Assembly (NCBI RefSeq): GCF_024707525.1
Contig: NZ_CP062231.1
Span: 4,963,501-5,027,500 of the forward strand
DNA from: Rhizobium sp. TH2
GTDB taxonomy: Bacteria; Pseudomonadota; Alphaproteobacteria; Rhizobiales; Rhizobiaceae
Direction: 5' to 3'
DNA: 64,000 nucleotides
Below, in pieces: positions 56,087-64,000 of the stretch. Under the pieces are notes generated by a model. The model did not search any database and had not been told where the DNA came from. It worked only from the letters and a program-made list of their open reading frames with translations. The translations under genes and the position numbers were made by a program. Within the stretch, counting starts at the first letter, position 1, and the number at the start of each line of letters is the position of its first letter.

Positions 56087-57253
56087 ATGACCAACCGCAT
56101 CACCATTCTCGGATCGACCGGTTCGATCGGCGTCAGCACGATCGACGTCATCGGCCAGCTCGGTGAGGGCTATGTAGTCGATGCGCTGTCCGGCAACGGC
56201 AATATCGAACTGCTGGCAAGCCAGGCGCGACAGACCCACGCCCGGCTGGCGGTCACCGCCGATGAAAGCCGGTATCACGATCTCAAGCAGGCGCTTTCCG
56301 GCACCGGCATCGAGGCTGCGGCCGGTCGCAGCGGCTTGGCGGAAGCAGCGGACGGCGACGCATCGCTGGTCATGGCGGCGATCGTCGGCACGGCGGGGCT
56401 TGCGCCCACGCTGGCCGCCGCCAAGCGCGGCGCCAATATCGCGCTCGCCAACAAGGAGTGCCTGGTCTCCGCCGGCGACCTGTTCATCCGGGCGGTCGAG
56501 GATGGCGGCGGCACGCTGATCCCGGTGGACAGCGAGCACAACGCGATCTTCCAGGTCCTCAACGAGCATCATCGCCACGCGCTGGAGCGGATCATCCTGA
56601 CCGCATCGGGCGGCCCGTTCCGCACCTGGACCCGCGAGGCGATGGCGAATGTGACGGCGGCGACGGCACGCGCCCATCCCAACTGGTCGATGGGCCTGAA
56701 GATCTCGATCGATTCCGCCTCGATGTTCAACAAGGCGCTGGAGATGATCGAGGCCAAACACCTGTTCGACGTTCGGCCGGAGCAGATCGAGGTCATCGTC
56801 CATCCGCAATCCGTCATCCATTCGATGGTCGGTTATGCTGACGGGTCGGTGCTCGCCCAGCTCGGCTGCCCGGATATGCGCACCGCGATCGGCTATGCGC
56901 TGTCCTTCCCGACGCGGCCCACACTCAATGTCGAGCGGCTCGATTTCACCAAGCTCGCGCGGCTCGATTTCGAAGCCCCCGACGAGGACAGATTTCCGGC
57001 GCTCAGGCTTGCCCGGCTCGCCATGGAGCGCGGCGGATTGCAGGGTGCGGTGCTCAATGCCGCCAAGGAAGTGGCGCTCGAAGCATTCATCGATGGCCGC
57101 ATCGGCTTCCTTGAAATGGCCGACATCACGGAATCGGTCATGGACCGGATGGCCGCCACACCGTCGGCATCCTCGATGGATGACGTGTTCGCCGCCGATG
57201 GCGAGGCGCGGAGGCTTGCAAGCGGCCTCATTGGTACAAGCGCCGCCGCATGA
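56087..57253 (+). CDS. dxr: 1-deoxy-D-xylulose-5-phosphate reductoisomerase
   Basis: 388-residue NADPH enzyme of the MEP isoprenoid pathway (DXP to MEP). NADPH loop ILGSTGSIGVSTIDVI at the start, ANKECLVSAGDL (near 120), metal/substrate motif PVDSEHNAIFQ (near 148), flexible-loop HPNWSMGLKISIDSASMFNK (near 200-220). Complete. Starts ATG behind a poor site, 72 bases after aguB. Neighbour of hemA on the opposite strand (convergent). Confidence 0.95.
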   Translation: MTNRITILGSTGSIGVSTIDVIGQLGEGYVVDALSGNGNIELLASQARQTHARLAVTADESRYHDLKQALSGTGIEAAAGRSGLAEAADGDASLVMAAIVGTAGLAPTLAAAKRGANIALANKECLVSAGDLFIRAVEDGGGTLIPVDSEHNAIFQVLNEHHRHALERIILTASGGPFRTWTREAMANVTAATARAHPNWSMGLKISIDSASMFNKALEMIEAKHLFDVRPEQIEVIVHPQSVIHSMVGYADGSVLAQLGCPDMRTAIGYALSFPTRPTLNVERLDFTKLARLDFEAPDEDRFPALRLARLAMERGGLQGAVLNAAKEVALEAFIDGRIGFLEMADITESVMDRMAATPSASSMDDVFAADGEARRLASGLIGTSAAA

Positions 57254-57299
57254 AAAGCCGCCCGGAGGCGGCTTCATCGAAGTCAGAGAGCGATAAGGG

Positions 57300-58514
57300 T
57301 CACGCCACGGCGCGGGCCAGCGCGCAACGTGCCCACAGCTGGGCAAGCGAGCCAACCAGATGCTCGATATCGGCATCCGAATGATACGGCGCCGGCGTGA
57401 TGCGGAGGCGCTCGGTCTTCTTCGGCACCGTCGGGTAATTGATCGGCTGAACGTAGATGCCGCAATTGTCCAGTAGCAGGTCCGAGATCCATTTGCACTT
57501 GGCCGCATCCTTGACCATCACGGGCACGATATGGCTCGGATTGTCGAGATGCGGAATGCCGGCCCGATCGAGCGCCGCGCGCAGCTTGCGGACGCGGTCC
57601 TGATGCCGTGCCCGCTCGAACGGGCTGATCTTGAGGTGCTGGATCGATGCCAGCGCGCCGGCCGCGATTGCCGGCGGCAGCGAAGTCGTGAAGATGAAAC
57701 CCGAGGCGAAAGAGCGGATGAAATCGACCAGTGCGGCGGACGCCGTGATATAGCCGCCCATGACGCCGAACGCCTTGCCCAGCGTGCCTTCGATCACCGT
57801 CAGGCGATGCATCTGGCCGTCGCGCTCGGCAATGCCGCCGCCGCGCGGGCCATAGAGGCCGACGGCGTGAACTTCGTCGAGATAGGTCATCGCGCCATAC
57901 TGGTCGGCGAGATCGCAGATTTCCTTGATCGGCGCGATATCGCCATCCATCGAATAGACGGATTCGAAGGCGATGATCTTCGGTGCCTTGGGGTCCGCAG
58001 CAGCGAGCTTCGCGGAGAGATCGTTGAGATCGTTATGCTTGAAGATCACTCGCTCGCATTTCGAATGGCGGATGCCCTCGATCATCGAAGCGTGGTTCCC
58101 GGCGTCAGAGAACACGATGACGCCAGGGATCTTCGAACAGAGCGTGCCGAGTGTCGCCCAGTTGGACATGTAGCCGGAATTGAACAGCAGGGCCGCTTCC
58201 TTGCCATGCAGGTCGGCGAGCTCGCGCTCAAGCAGCACATGGTAATGGTTGGTGCCCGAAATGTTGCGGGTACCGCCCGCGCCAGCGCCACAGGTCTCGA
58301 TCGCATGCTTCATGGCCGCGATCACCTTGGGATGCTGGCCCATGCCGAGATAGTCGTTGGAACACCAGACGGTGACCTCTTGCTCGCCGTTTTCGGTGTA
58401 GCGGGTCGCCTTCGGGAAGTTGCCTGCCTGACGCTCGAGATCGGCAAAGACACGGTAGCGGCCTTCTTCGTGCAGGCCGTCCAGCGCATCCTTGAAAAAG
58501 GCTTCGAAATTCAT
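57300..58514 (-). CDS. hemA: 5-aminolevulinate synthase
   Basis: 404-residue PLP enzyme condensing glycine and succinyl-CoA to 5-aminolevulinate, the first step of heme synthesis in alphaproteobacteria. Start ATG 58514 ([14 protein letters not shown], matching the common N-terminus); GGAGCG seven bases upstream. Motifs: [44 protein letters not shown] and the PLP lysine in [17 protein letters not shown] (near 248). An FNR/FixK-type box lies about 155-165 bases upstream. Confidence 0.95.
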   Translation of the reverse strand: MNFEAFFKDALDGLHEEGRYRVFADLERQAGNFPKATRYTENGEQEVTVWCSNDYLGMGQHPKVIAAMKHAIETCGAGAGGTRNISGTNHYHVLLERELADLHGKEAALLFNSGYMSNWATLGTLCSKIPGVIVFSDAGNHASMIEGIRHSKCERVIFKHNDLNDLSAKLAAADPKAPKIIAFESVYSMDGDIAPIKEICDLADQYGAMTYLDEVHAVGLYGPRGGGIAERDGQMHRLTVIEGTLGKAFGVMGGYITASAALVDFIRSFASGFIFTTSLPPAIAAGALASIQHLKISPFERARHQDRVRKLRAALDRAGIPHLDNPSHIVPVMVKDAAKCKWISDLLLDNCGIYVQPINYPTVPKKTERLRITPAPYHSDADIEHLVGSLAQLWARCALARAVA

Positions 58515-58658
58515 CATTCGCTCCAGATATTCGCCATCCGTTTTGTTTTGAATCATTCCAATCGTCAACCCCTGCGATGAGGATTCGGATATTCCGCGGC
58601 GGTATGGCGCATCACTTTTTCGGGTGGTAGTGGAACCTTTGCTATCTTAAACGAGAAA

Positions 58659-58688
58659 GGCCCGTCTTGATATCGATCAAGACGGGCC
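58659..58688 (-). terminator. Terminator hairpin after coxM
   Basis: Perfect 13-bp stem GGCCCGTCTTGAT with ATCAAGACGGGCC and 4-nt loop, 22 bases after the coxM stop (minus strand), followed by TTTCTCGTTT. This is the transcription end of coxSLM. Confidence 0.75.
58667..58680 (-). promoter_or_regulatory. Perfect FNR/FixK box TTGAT-N4-ATCAA upstream of hemA
   Basis: The exact consensus anaerobox TTGATATCGATCAA lies inside the cox terminator stem, 153-166 bases upstream of the hemA start on the same strand. Rhizobial hemA and other genes for low-oxygen respiration are known targets of FnrN/FixK. It may be a coincidence of the palindromic stem, but the match is perfect. Confidence 0.5.
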
Positions 58689-58710
58689 GGAAGCAACCAG
58701 ATTTGGCGCA

Positions 58711-59511
58711 TCAACCGGCAACAGTGACCGCGCGCTTGGCCATGACCTTGACCAGGTTGGCGCGATATTCCGACGAGCCGTGAATATCCGACAGCATGTC
58801 GCTGGGATCGACGCTTTGCGAGGCGACCGCATCCGGCGACCAGTTTGCCTTCAGTGCTTCTTCCATTCCATGATGGCGGAAGACGCCATCGGAACCAGCC
58901 CCGGTGACCGCGACACGGACATCGCCGCTGGCGCTCTTTGCCACGAAGACGCCGGTCATCGCATAGCGTGAGGCCGGGTTGCGGAACTTCTCATATCCGG
59001 CTTTGGCGGGTGCCTCGAACTCGAAGGCAGTGATGATCTCGCCATCCTCCAGCGCCGTTTCGAACATGCCGGCAAAGAAATCGTCGGCCGCGATCGTCCG
59101 CTTGTTGGTATGGATCGTCGCGTTGAGCGCCAGCACGGCCGCCGGATAATCAGCGGCCGGATCATTGTTCGCGACCGATCCGCCCATCGTGCCCATATGC
59201 CGGACATGCGGATCGCCGATCATGCCGGCAAGCTCGGTGATCGCCCGGCATGCCTGGCGCAACGGCTGCGAGGCCGATACGTCGAAATGCGTGGTGCCCG
59301 CACCGATTCGAATACGCGACCCGTTGACCTCGACGCCCTTGATGTCGGCGATATGCCGGATATCGACGAGATCGGCGGGCGAGGCAAGCCGCTGTTTCAT
59401 GGTGGCGATCAGCGTCATGCCGCCGGCCAGATACTTAGCCTCGCCCGACTGGCTGAATAGTGACGTGGCTTCCCCGACGGATGAAGCGCGATGATAATTC
59501 GTATTGTACAT
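58711..59511 (-). CDS. coxM: CO-dehydrogenase-like medium (FAD) subunit
   Basis: 266-residue FAD subunit of the xanthine-dehydrogenase family, ATG 59511 with GAGGAGGAAG. FAD motifs: [16 protein letters not shown] (the A-G-G region) and [18 protein letters not shown]. It passes electrons from the [2Fe-2S] subunit to FAD. Starts ten bases after coxL. Third gene of the coxSLM order on the minus strand. Confidence 0.88.
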   Translation of the reverse strand: MYNTNYHRASSVGEATSLFSQSGEAKYLAGGMTLIATMKQRLASPADLVDIRHIADIKGVEVNGSRIRIGAGTTHFDVSASQPLRQACRAITELAGMIGDPHVRHMGTMGGSVANNDPAADYPAAVLALNATIHTNKRTIAADDFFAGMFETALEDGEIITAFEFEAPAKAGYEKFRNPASRYAMTGVFVAKSASGDVRVAVTGAGSDGVFRHHGMEEALKANWSPDAVASQSVDPSDMLSDIHGSSEYRANLVKVMAKRAVTVAG

Positions 59512-59521
59512 GGCTTCCTCC

Positions 59522-61861
59522 TCAGGCGTTGACGAGCGCCCAGACCTTTTCAGGGGTCGCGGGCATGGTGAGCGTGTTGTTGCCGATCGCATCGGTGATC
59601 GCGTTGATCAAAGCTGGGGGCGAACCGATCGCGCCCGCCTCGCCGCAGCCCTTGATGCCGAGCGGATTGCTTGGGCAGGGCGTGTTCTGATGCGACAGGT
59701 TGAACGATGGCAGGTCGTCGGCGCGCGGCATGGCATAATCCATGTAGCTTGCGGTCAGAAGCTGGCCGTCCGCGCTGTACCGGACGCCTTCGAGCAGCGC
59801 CTGGCCGATGCCCTGGGCGATGCCGCCATGCACCTGGCCCTCGACGATCATCGGGTTGATGATATTGCCGAAATCGTCCGCCGCGACGAACTGCGTGATC
59901 TCGGTCGTGCCGGTTTCCGGATCGACCTCGACCTCCGCGATATAGCAACCGGCCGGGAAGGTGAAGTTGGACGGATCGTAGAAAGCGCCCTCCTTCAGCC
60001 CCGGCTCCATGCCCGATGGCAGGTTGTGCGCGGTATAGGCGGCGAGTGCGACCTGGAACCAGGGCAGCTTCTTGTCGGTGCCCGCGACCACCAGTTCGCC
60101 GTCCTTGATCTCGATGTCGGCCTCGTCGGCCTCCATCAGATGGGCTGCGATCTTCTTGGCCTTGGCCTCGACCTTGTCGAGCGCCTTGACGATGGCCGAC
60201 ATGCCGACTGCGCCGGAGCGCGAGCCATAGGTGCCCATGCCCATCTGGACCTTGTCGGTGTCGCCATGGACGATGTTGACCGAGGAGATCGGCACGCCGA
60301 ACCGGTCGGACACGAGCTGAGCAAAAGTCGTCTCATGGCCCTGGCCGTGGCTGTGGGAGCCGGTCAGCACCTCGATCGTGCCAACCGCATTGACCCGCAC
60401 CTCAGCCGATTCCCAAAGGCCGACGCCGGCGCCAAGCGAGCCGACCGCGGCGGACGGCGCGATGCCGCAGGCCTCGATGTAACAGCTCATGCCGATGCCG
60501 CGCAGCTTGCCATTGGCCTTGGACGCCGCCTTGCGTCCGGCAAAGCCGTTCCAATCGGCCGCGGCCATCGCGGCATTGAGCGAGGCTTCGTAGTCGCCGG
60601 CGTCATAGGCCATTATCACAGGCGTCTGATAGGAGAAGGTCCGGATGAAGTTGGTCTTGCGCAATTCGGCGGGTGATATCCCGAGTTCGCGCGCTGCAGT
60701 CTCCATCGTGCGTTCGAGAAGGTAGGTGGCTTCCGGCCGGCCGGCGCCGCGATAGGCGTCCACCGGCACGGTATTGGTGTAGACCGTGCGCACATTGGCG
60801 TGGATGGCCGGGATCGCATACTGGCCTGAGAGCAGCGTCGCGTAGAGATAGGTAGGCACCGCCGAGGAGAAGAGCGACATGTAGGCGCCGAGATTGGCGA
60901 TCGTATCGACCTTGAGTGCGGTGATGCGGTTGTTTGAATCGAATGCCATCTTGACGGTCGAGACATGGTCACGGCCATGCGCATCGGTCAGGAAAGCCTC
61001 GGTGCGGTCGGAGGTCCACTTCACCGGCACGCCGGTTTTCTTGGATGCCCAGAGACAGGTGATCTCTTCCGGATAGATGTAGATCTTCGAGCCGAAGCCG
61101 CCGCCGACATCGGGTGCGATGACCCGCAGCTTGTTTTCCGGCGCGACATTGTAGAAGGCGCTCATCACCAGCCGCGCCACATGCGGGTTCTGCGAAGTGG
61201 TGTAGCAGGTATAGTGATCCTCCGCCTCGTCATAGATGCCGAGGGCGGCGCGCGGCTCCATAGGATTTGGCGACAGGCGGTTGTTGTGGATCTTGATTTC
61301 GGTGACATGGGCGGCACTTGCGATCGCTGCATCCGCCGCACCGCCATCGCCGATCTCCCAGTCGAAGATCAGATTGCCGGGAGCATTGTCATGCACCTGC
61401 GGCGCGCCGGGCTTCAGGGCATCGACGGCCTCGGTGACGGCGCCGAGCGGTTCATAGTCGATCTCGACCTTCTCCGCCGCATCCCGGGCTTCCTCCATGC
61501 TGTCGGCGACCACGATCGCCACGGCATCGCCGACATAACGCACCGTATCCACCGCCAAGGGCCGCCACGGACCCATATTCATCGGCGAGCCATCCTTGGA
61601 ATGGATCATCCAGCCGCAGATCAGATTGCCGATGCCATCGGCCTGCATCTGCTTGCCATCCAGCACGCCGATCACGCCCGGCATATCGAGCGCGGCGGAT
61701 ATGTTAAGGCTCCTGATCCTGGCATGCGCATGGGGACTGCGAATGAAGAAGGCATATTTCATGCCCGGAACCGTCATGTCGTCGGTGTACCGGCCCTTGC
61801 CGGTAAGAAATCTCTTGTCTTCCTTACGCGCCACGCGCGCTCCAATGCCTTCGATGCCCAT
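59522..61861 (-). CDS. coxL: Form-II CO-dehydrogenase-like large (Mo) subunit
   Basis: 779-residue molybdopterin-cytosine-dinucleotide subunit. The active-site loop reads [11 protein letters not shown] near residue 368, the form-II CoxL signature (AYRGAGR), not the AYxCSFR of true form-I CO dehydrogenases. [23 protein letters not shown]-type region and [13 protein letters not shown] are also typical. CO oxidation is uncertain; form-II enzymes may act on other small aldehydes or aromatics. Operon order S-L-M also fits form II. Confidence 0.9.
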   Translation of the reverse strand: MGIEGIGARVARKEDKRFLTGKGRYTDDMTVPGMKYAFFIRSPHAHARIRSLNISAALDMPGVIGVLDGKQMQADGIGNLICGWMIHSKDGSPMNMGPWRPLAVDTVRYVGDAVAIVVADSMEEARDAAEKVEIDYEPLGAVTEAVDALKPGAPQVHDNAPGNLIFDWEIGDGGAADAAIASAAHVTEIKIHNNRLSPNPMEPRAALGIYDEAEDHYTCYTTSQNPHVARLVMSAFYNVAPENKLRVIAPDVGGGFGSKIYIYPEEITCLWASKKTGVPVKWTSDRTEAFLTDAHGRDHVSTVKMAFDSNNRITALKVDTIANLGAYMSLFSSAVPTYLYATLLSGQYAIPAIHANVRTVYTNTVPVDAYRGAGRPEATYLLERTMETAARELGISPAELRKTNFIRTFSYQTPVIMAYDAGDYEASLNAAMAAADWNGFAGRKAASKANGKLRGIGMSCYIEACGIAPSAAVGSLGAGVGLWESAEVRVNAVGTIEVLTGSHSHGQGHETTFAQLVSDRFGVPISSVNIVHGDTDKVQMGMGTYGSRSGAVGMSAIVKALDKVEAKAKKIAAHLMEADEADIEIKDGELVVAGTDKKLPWFQVALAAYTAHNLPSGMEPGLKEGAFYDPSNFTFPAGCYIAEVEVDPETGTTEITQFVAADDFGNIINPMIVEGQVHGGIAQGIGQALLEGVRYSADGQLLTASYMDYAMPRADDLPSFNLSHQNTPCPSNPLGIKGCGEAGAIGSPPALINAITDAIGNNTLTMPATPEKVWALVNA

Positions 61862-61887
61862 CTGTCGTCTCCTCCCGGGATTGGATG

Positions 61888-62373
61888 CTATTCAGCTGCC
61901 TGCTTGGCGCTCATATTCTCCGCCGCGCTCAACACCGCCTTGACGATGTTGTGGTAGCCGGTGCAACGACAGATATTGCCTTCGAGTTCGTGGCGGACGG
62001 TCTTCTCGTCGAGTGAACCGCCATGCCGGCGGATCATGTCGACCGATGCCATCACCATGCCTGGTGTGCAGAAGCCGCATTGCAGGCCGTGATGTTCATG
62101 AAACGCCGCCTGCACCGGATGCAGTTCGCCATCGCGCGCCAGACCTTCGATCGTGGTAAGTTCGGAGCCGCTCGCCTGGACCGCGAGGATCGTGCAGCTC
62201 TTCACTGAGCGGCCATCCATATGAATCACGCAGGCGCCACACTGGGTGGTGTCGCAGCCGACATGCGTTCCAGTGAGATTGAGATTCTCGCGGATGAAAT
62301 TCACCAGCAGCGTGCGATCATCGCAATCGCCGCTCAGCTTGCGGCCGTTGACCGTCATCGACACCTTCGTCAT
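61888..62373 (-). CDS. coxS: CO-dehydrogenase-like small [2Fe-2S] subunit
   Basis: 161-residue iron-sulfur protein. Plant-ferredoxin type cluster [17 protein letters not shown] (about 39-55), and second cluster [10 protein letters not shown] with [10 protein letters not shown] near 100-140. First gene of the coxSLM operon. Electron carrier between the Mo site and FAD. Confidence 0.9.
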   Translation of the reverse strand: MTKVSMTVNGRKLSGDCDDRTLLVNFIRENLNLTGTHVGCDTTQCGACVIHMDGRSVKSCTILAVQASGSELTTIEGLARDGELHPVQAAFHEHHGLQCGFCTPGMVMASVDMIRRHGGSLDEKTVRHELEGNICRCTGYHNIVKAVLSAAENMSAKQAAE

Positions 62374-62686
62374 GCCTTTTCCTCCCTATTCCGTGCAATT
62401 CCCGAAGCCTAAGCTGACTCCGATCCGGGGTTTTGCCAAGAAGAGTTACAAGCGACACCCCGCTTGGGGAGTTGAACTGGCGCATTCCTGAGACAGTCGT
62501 TCCGAAGCCCGAGATTTGTCGCGCTGACATGCCGCAGGGTTGCTTGAAGCGCGCTTTCACATTTTAAACCTTTTTCATCCATAATTGGCACAACACGGCC
62601 GCGAATCCCCGGCCCTGCCGCCTGCTGGCCTGCATTGCACGGCCACGACAGGATCCGGTGGTTCACACTAACGGAGTTGAAAATTG
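62374..62686. promoter_or_regulatory. Divergent region upstream of coxS
   Basis: 313 bases between the divergent coxS and lipoprotein genes. Nothing coding is evident; it must carry both promoters. No clear operator palindrome was seen. Confidence 0.35.
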
Positions 62687-62992
62687 ATGTTTAAAGCAGT
62701 CGCAGTCATTCTGGCCGGGCTCACGCTTGCCGGCTGCACCCAGACCGAACGCGGCGCCACGCTAGGCGCGGCAACCGGTGCCGTGATCGGTGGCGTGCTC
62801 GGCAACAATGTCCGCAGCGCGGCAATTGGTGCTGCCATCGGCGGCGTTCTCGGCGCGGTCGCCTCCCAGCCGGGCCAGTGCTATTACAAGGACGAATACG
62901 GTCGCAAGTTCATCGACGATTGCCCGCCGGATTACGGTCCGGCCGTGGTACGCGTCCGTGCGCCCCGGACGAAGGTTGTCGTCCGGTACTGA
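62687..62992 (+). CDS. Glycine-zipper outer-membrane lipoprotein
   Basis: 101 residues from the ATG at 62687 (a TTG just before it would add one Met). The signal peptide ends in a lipobox LAGC (Cys at residue 17). The mature part is a glycine zipper (GATLGAATGAVIGGVLGNN and AAIGAAIGGVLGAV) like SlyB/17-kDa antigen proteins. The C-terminal region holds paired cysteines (QCYYKDEYG, DDCPPDY) and a Val/Arg-rich end. Probable envelope-structural protein. Confidence 0.85.
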   Translation: MFKAVAVILAGLTLAGCTQTERGATLGAATGAVIGGVLGNNVRSAAIGAAIGGVLGAVASQPGQCYYKDEYGRKFIDDCPPDYGPAVVRVRAPRTKVVVRY

Positions 62993-63163
62993 TATCGGGA
63001 CCGAGAGCGAATTGTTACCAATCCCGGCGCTTGCGTCGGGATTTTTGCGTCTGGGTGGGTCCCGCGATTTAAAGGAAATTAACGAAGCTTCTTTACACTT
63101 TGCCGGAAACACACGAGCAGACCACGCGAAATGCGGTCCTGCTGATAGCTGAGGGGACTTCAG

Positions 63164-63637
63164 TTGACCAACCCGAATTCAACGGCGATCTTCGAATCCG
63201 ATACGCTCGAAATCATCGCGTTTCGCCTCCACGACCAGGAATTCTGCGTCAAGACCACGACGATCCGCGAAATCCGCGGCTGGGCGCCGTCCACGCCCAT
63301 CCCGCACGCGCCGAAGGAAGTGATCGGCGTGATGAACTTGCGCGGCACCGTGATCCCGATCATCGACCTCGCCTACAAGCTCGGCATGCCGTCGACCGCC
63401 GCCAACGAGCGCAGCGCCATCGTCGTCACCGAAGTCAAGAACATGATCATCGGCATGCTGGTCGATCGCGTCTCCGACATCCTGACGATCAAGGGTTCCG
63501 AAGTGCAGCCGGCGCCGGAAATCACCACATCCTTCGACAAGGGCTATACGGACGGCATCATCGCCCGCGAAGGCGGCATGATCTGCTTCCTCAACCTCGC
63601 CAAGATGTTCCAGGACCAGGAAGCGCTGGCGGCCTGA
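63164..63637 (+). CDS. cheW: Chemotaxis coupling protein CheW
   Basis: 157 residues, TTG start after GAGGGGACTTCAG. CheW core: EIIAFRLHDQEFCVKTTTIR, then PHAPKEVIGVMNLRGTVIPI, IDLAYKLGMP and VDRVSDILTIKG. It links methyl-accepting chemoreceptors to CheA. Isolated from other che genes; an additional CheW is typical for rhizobia. Confidence 0.9.
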   Translation: MTNPNSTAIFESDTLEIIAFRLHDQEFCVKTTTIREIRGWAPSTPIPHAPKEVIGVMNLRGTVIPIIDLAYKLGMPSTAANERSAIVVTEVKNMIIGMLVDRVSDILTIKGSEVQPAPEITTSFDKGYTDGIIAREGGMICFLNLAKMFQDQEALAA

Positions 63638-63654
63638 TCCATCCGATTGAACGA

Positions 63655-63691
63655 AAAGCGCCGCGTCGGGAAATCCCGCGCGGCGCTTTTT
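63655..63691 (+). terminator. Rho-independent terminator after cheW
   Basis: 11-bp stem AAAGCGCCGCG (63655-63665) with CGCGGCGCTTT (63679-63689), extended by TCGGG/CCCG, followed by TTTTTCT. Strong intrinsic terminator 17 bases past cheW. Confidence 0.8.
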
Positions 63692-63709
63692 CTATGGGCC
63701 AAATGGAAA

Positions 63710-63727
63710 GGCCGCCCTGAGGCGGCC
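63710..63727 (-). terminator. Terminator of the gene at the right edge
   Basis: Perfect stem GGCCGCC (63710-63716) with GGCGGCC (63721-63727) around CTGA; on the minus strand it is followed by TTTCCATTT. It ends transcription of the gene at 63757-64000. Confidence 0.65.
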
Positions 63728-63756
63728 ATCCGTTTTCACCAATGAACCAAGCCCAT

Positions 63757-64000
63757 TTACTCGGCCGGCTCTTCCACCGGCTCGACTGGTGCCTCGGTGG
63801 CCGGGGCCTCGCCACGCGGCTGGCGCGGGGTGCGGCGCGGACGGCCGGCATTGCTGCGGCGGCGGGTCCCGGTAGCGGGCTGTTCACCGGCCGCGGCTTC
63901 CTGCTCGATCTGCACTTCCGCCGGCGTTTCGTCGAACACCGGCTGCGGCGTCGACTGGTCGATGATCACCGGCTGTTCGGTGACGACCGGCTGGCGATTG
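63757..64000 (-). CDS. C-terminal part of a Pro/Glu/Arg-rich protein (partial)
   Basis: The frame enters from the right edge and gives about 80 residues: a Gln/Pro/Val-rich stretch, an Arg-rich block (TRRRSNAGRPRRTPRQPRG) and an acidic end (APVEPVEEPAE). Such disordered basic/acidic tails occur on RNA helicases, RNase E-type proteins and DUF4167 proteins of rhizobia, but the domain that would decide this is outside the window. Confidence 0.55.
   Translation of the reverse strand, partial: NRQPVVTEQPVIIDQSTPQPVFDETPAEVQIEQEAAAGEQPATGTRRRSNAGRPRRTPRQPRGEAPATEAPVEPVEEPAE

Noticed and set aside
55049..57508. Long minus-strand frames opposite aguB and dxr
   Set aside because: They are shadows; both plus-strand genes carry complete catalytic motifs.

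Overview
The window looks like chromosome from an alphaproteobacterium of the Hyphomicrobiales, most likely Rhizobiaceae. The signs are an ALA-synthase type hemA, classical dxr, a Uup-type ABC-F gene, a coxSLM cluster, a RIME-like palindromic intergenic element and generally high-GC codon use. Nothing in the sequence fixes the species, and all functional names are from reading motifs, not from database searches.

Layout. (1) 1-2424 is chromosomal backbone: the 3' part of uup, a small histidine-rich secreted protein, and a complete tRNA-Arg(CCT). (2) 2376-52429 is a genomic island of about 50 kb. Its ends are a perfect 49-bp direct repeat of the 3' part of that tRNA (2376-2424 and 52381-52429). 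A tyrosine integrase (51090-52325) ends just inside the right copy, and paired GCAACA-type motifs with 11-bp spacing, probable integrase arm sites, lie inside both ends. (3) 52430-64000 is backbone again: a lytic transglycosylase, a small ABM-like protein, a RIME-like element, a sulfotransferase, an N-carbamoylputrescine amidase, dxr, hemA, a form-II coxSLM operon, a glycine-zipper lipoprotein, cheW and the end of an unrecognised gene.

Inside the island, from left to right: a surface/second-messenger zone (CHASE4-GGDEF-EAL protein, PilZ protein, two RTX-type proteins, small hypotheticals, 3-12 kb); a gene-poor stretch (12.2-13.8 kb); two complete carbohydrate-type ABC importers (ugpBAEC-like, 13.8-18.0 kb, and a second ATPase-SBP-permease-permease set, 18.2-22.6 kb); a third RTX protein; then a metabolic and ion-stress block (25-43 kb) with phosphoketolase, a fused acetate kinase-PduL protein, a Ca2+-type P-ATPase, a DnaJ/CbpA-like chaperone with CbpM, a P1B-type metal ATPase, a GAF-adenylate cyclase, a SulP anion transporter, NhaA and a sucrose-phosphatase-like HAD protein. 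The right part (43-50 kb) is a scrapyard of truncated and frameshifted genes, including a KdpD-like fragment, a serine recombinase without its N-terminus and two tyrosine-recombinase remnants, mixed with intact cargo (NTF2-like, terminase-small-subunit-like and DUF4238 proteins). No relaxase, coupling protein or type IV secretion gene was seen, so conjugative self-transfer is not supported.

The most novel-looking unit is the compact mobile-element core at 48.8-52.3 kb. A divergent promoter region carries repeated operator-like sequences. It drives an Arc-type repressor plus integrase to the right. To the left it drives a tightly packed operon of AlpA-like HTH protein, four-cysteine protein, 60-residue protein and a nucleic-acid-polymerase-like palm protein. 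The second strong point is the phosphoketolase plus AckA-PduL fusion, which would turn sugar phosphates into acetyl-phosphate and then into acetate/ATP or acetyl-CoA. Beside hemA, a perfect TTGAT-N4-ATCAA box lies inside the stem of the cox-operon terminator and could couple heme synthesis to oxygen.
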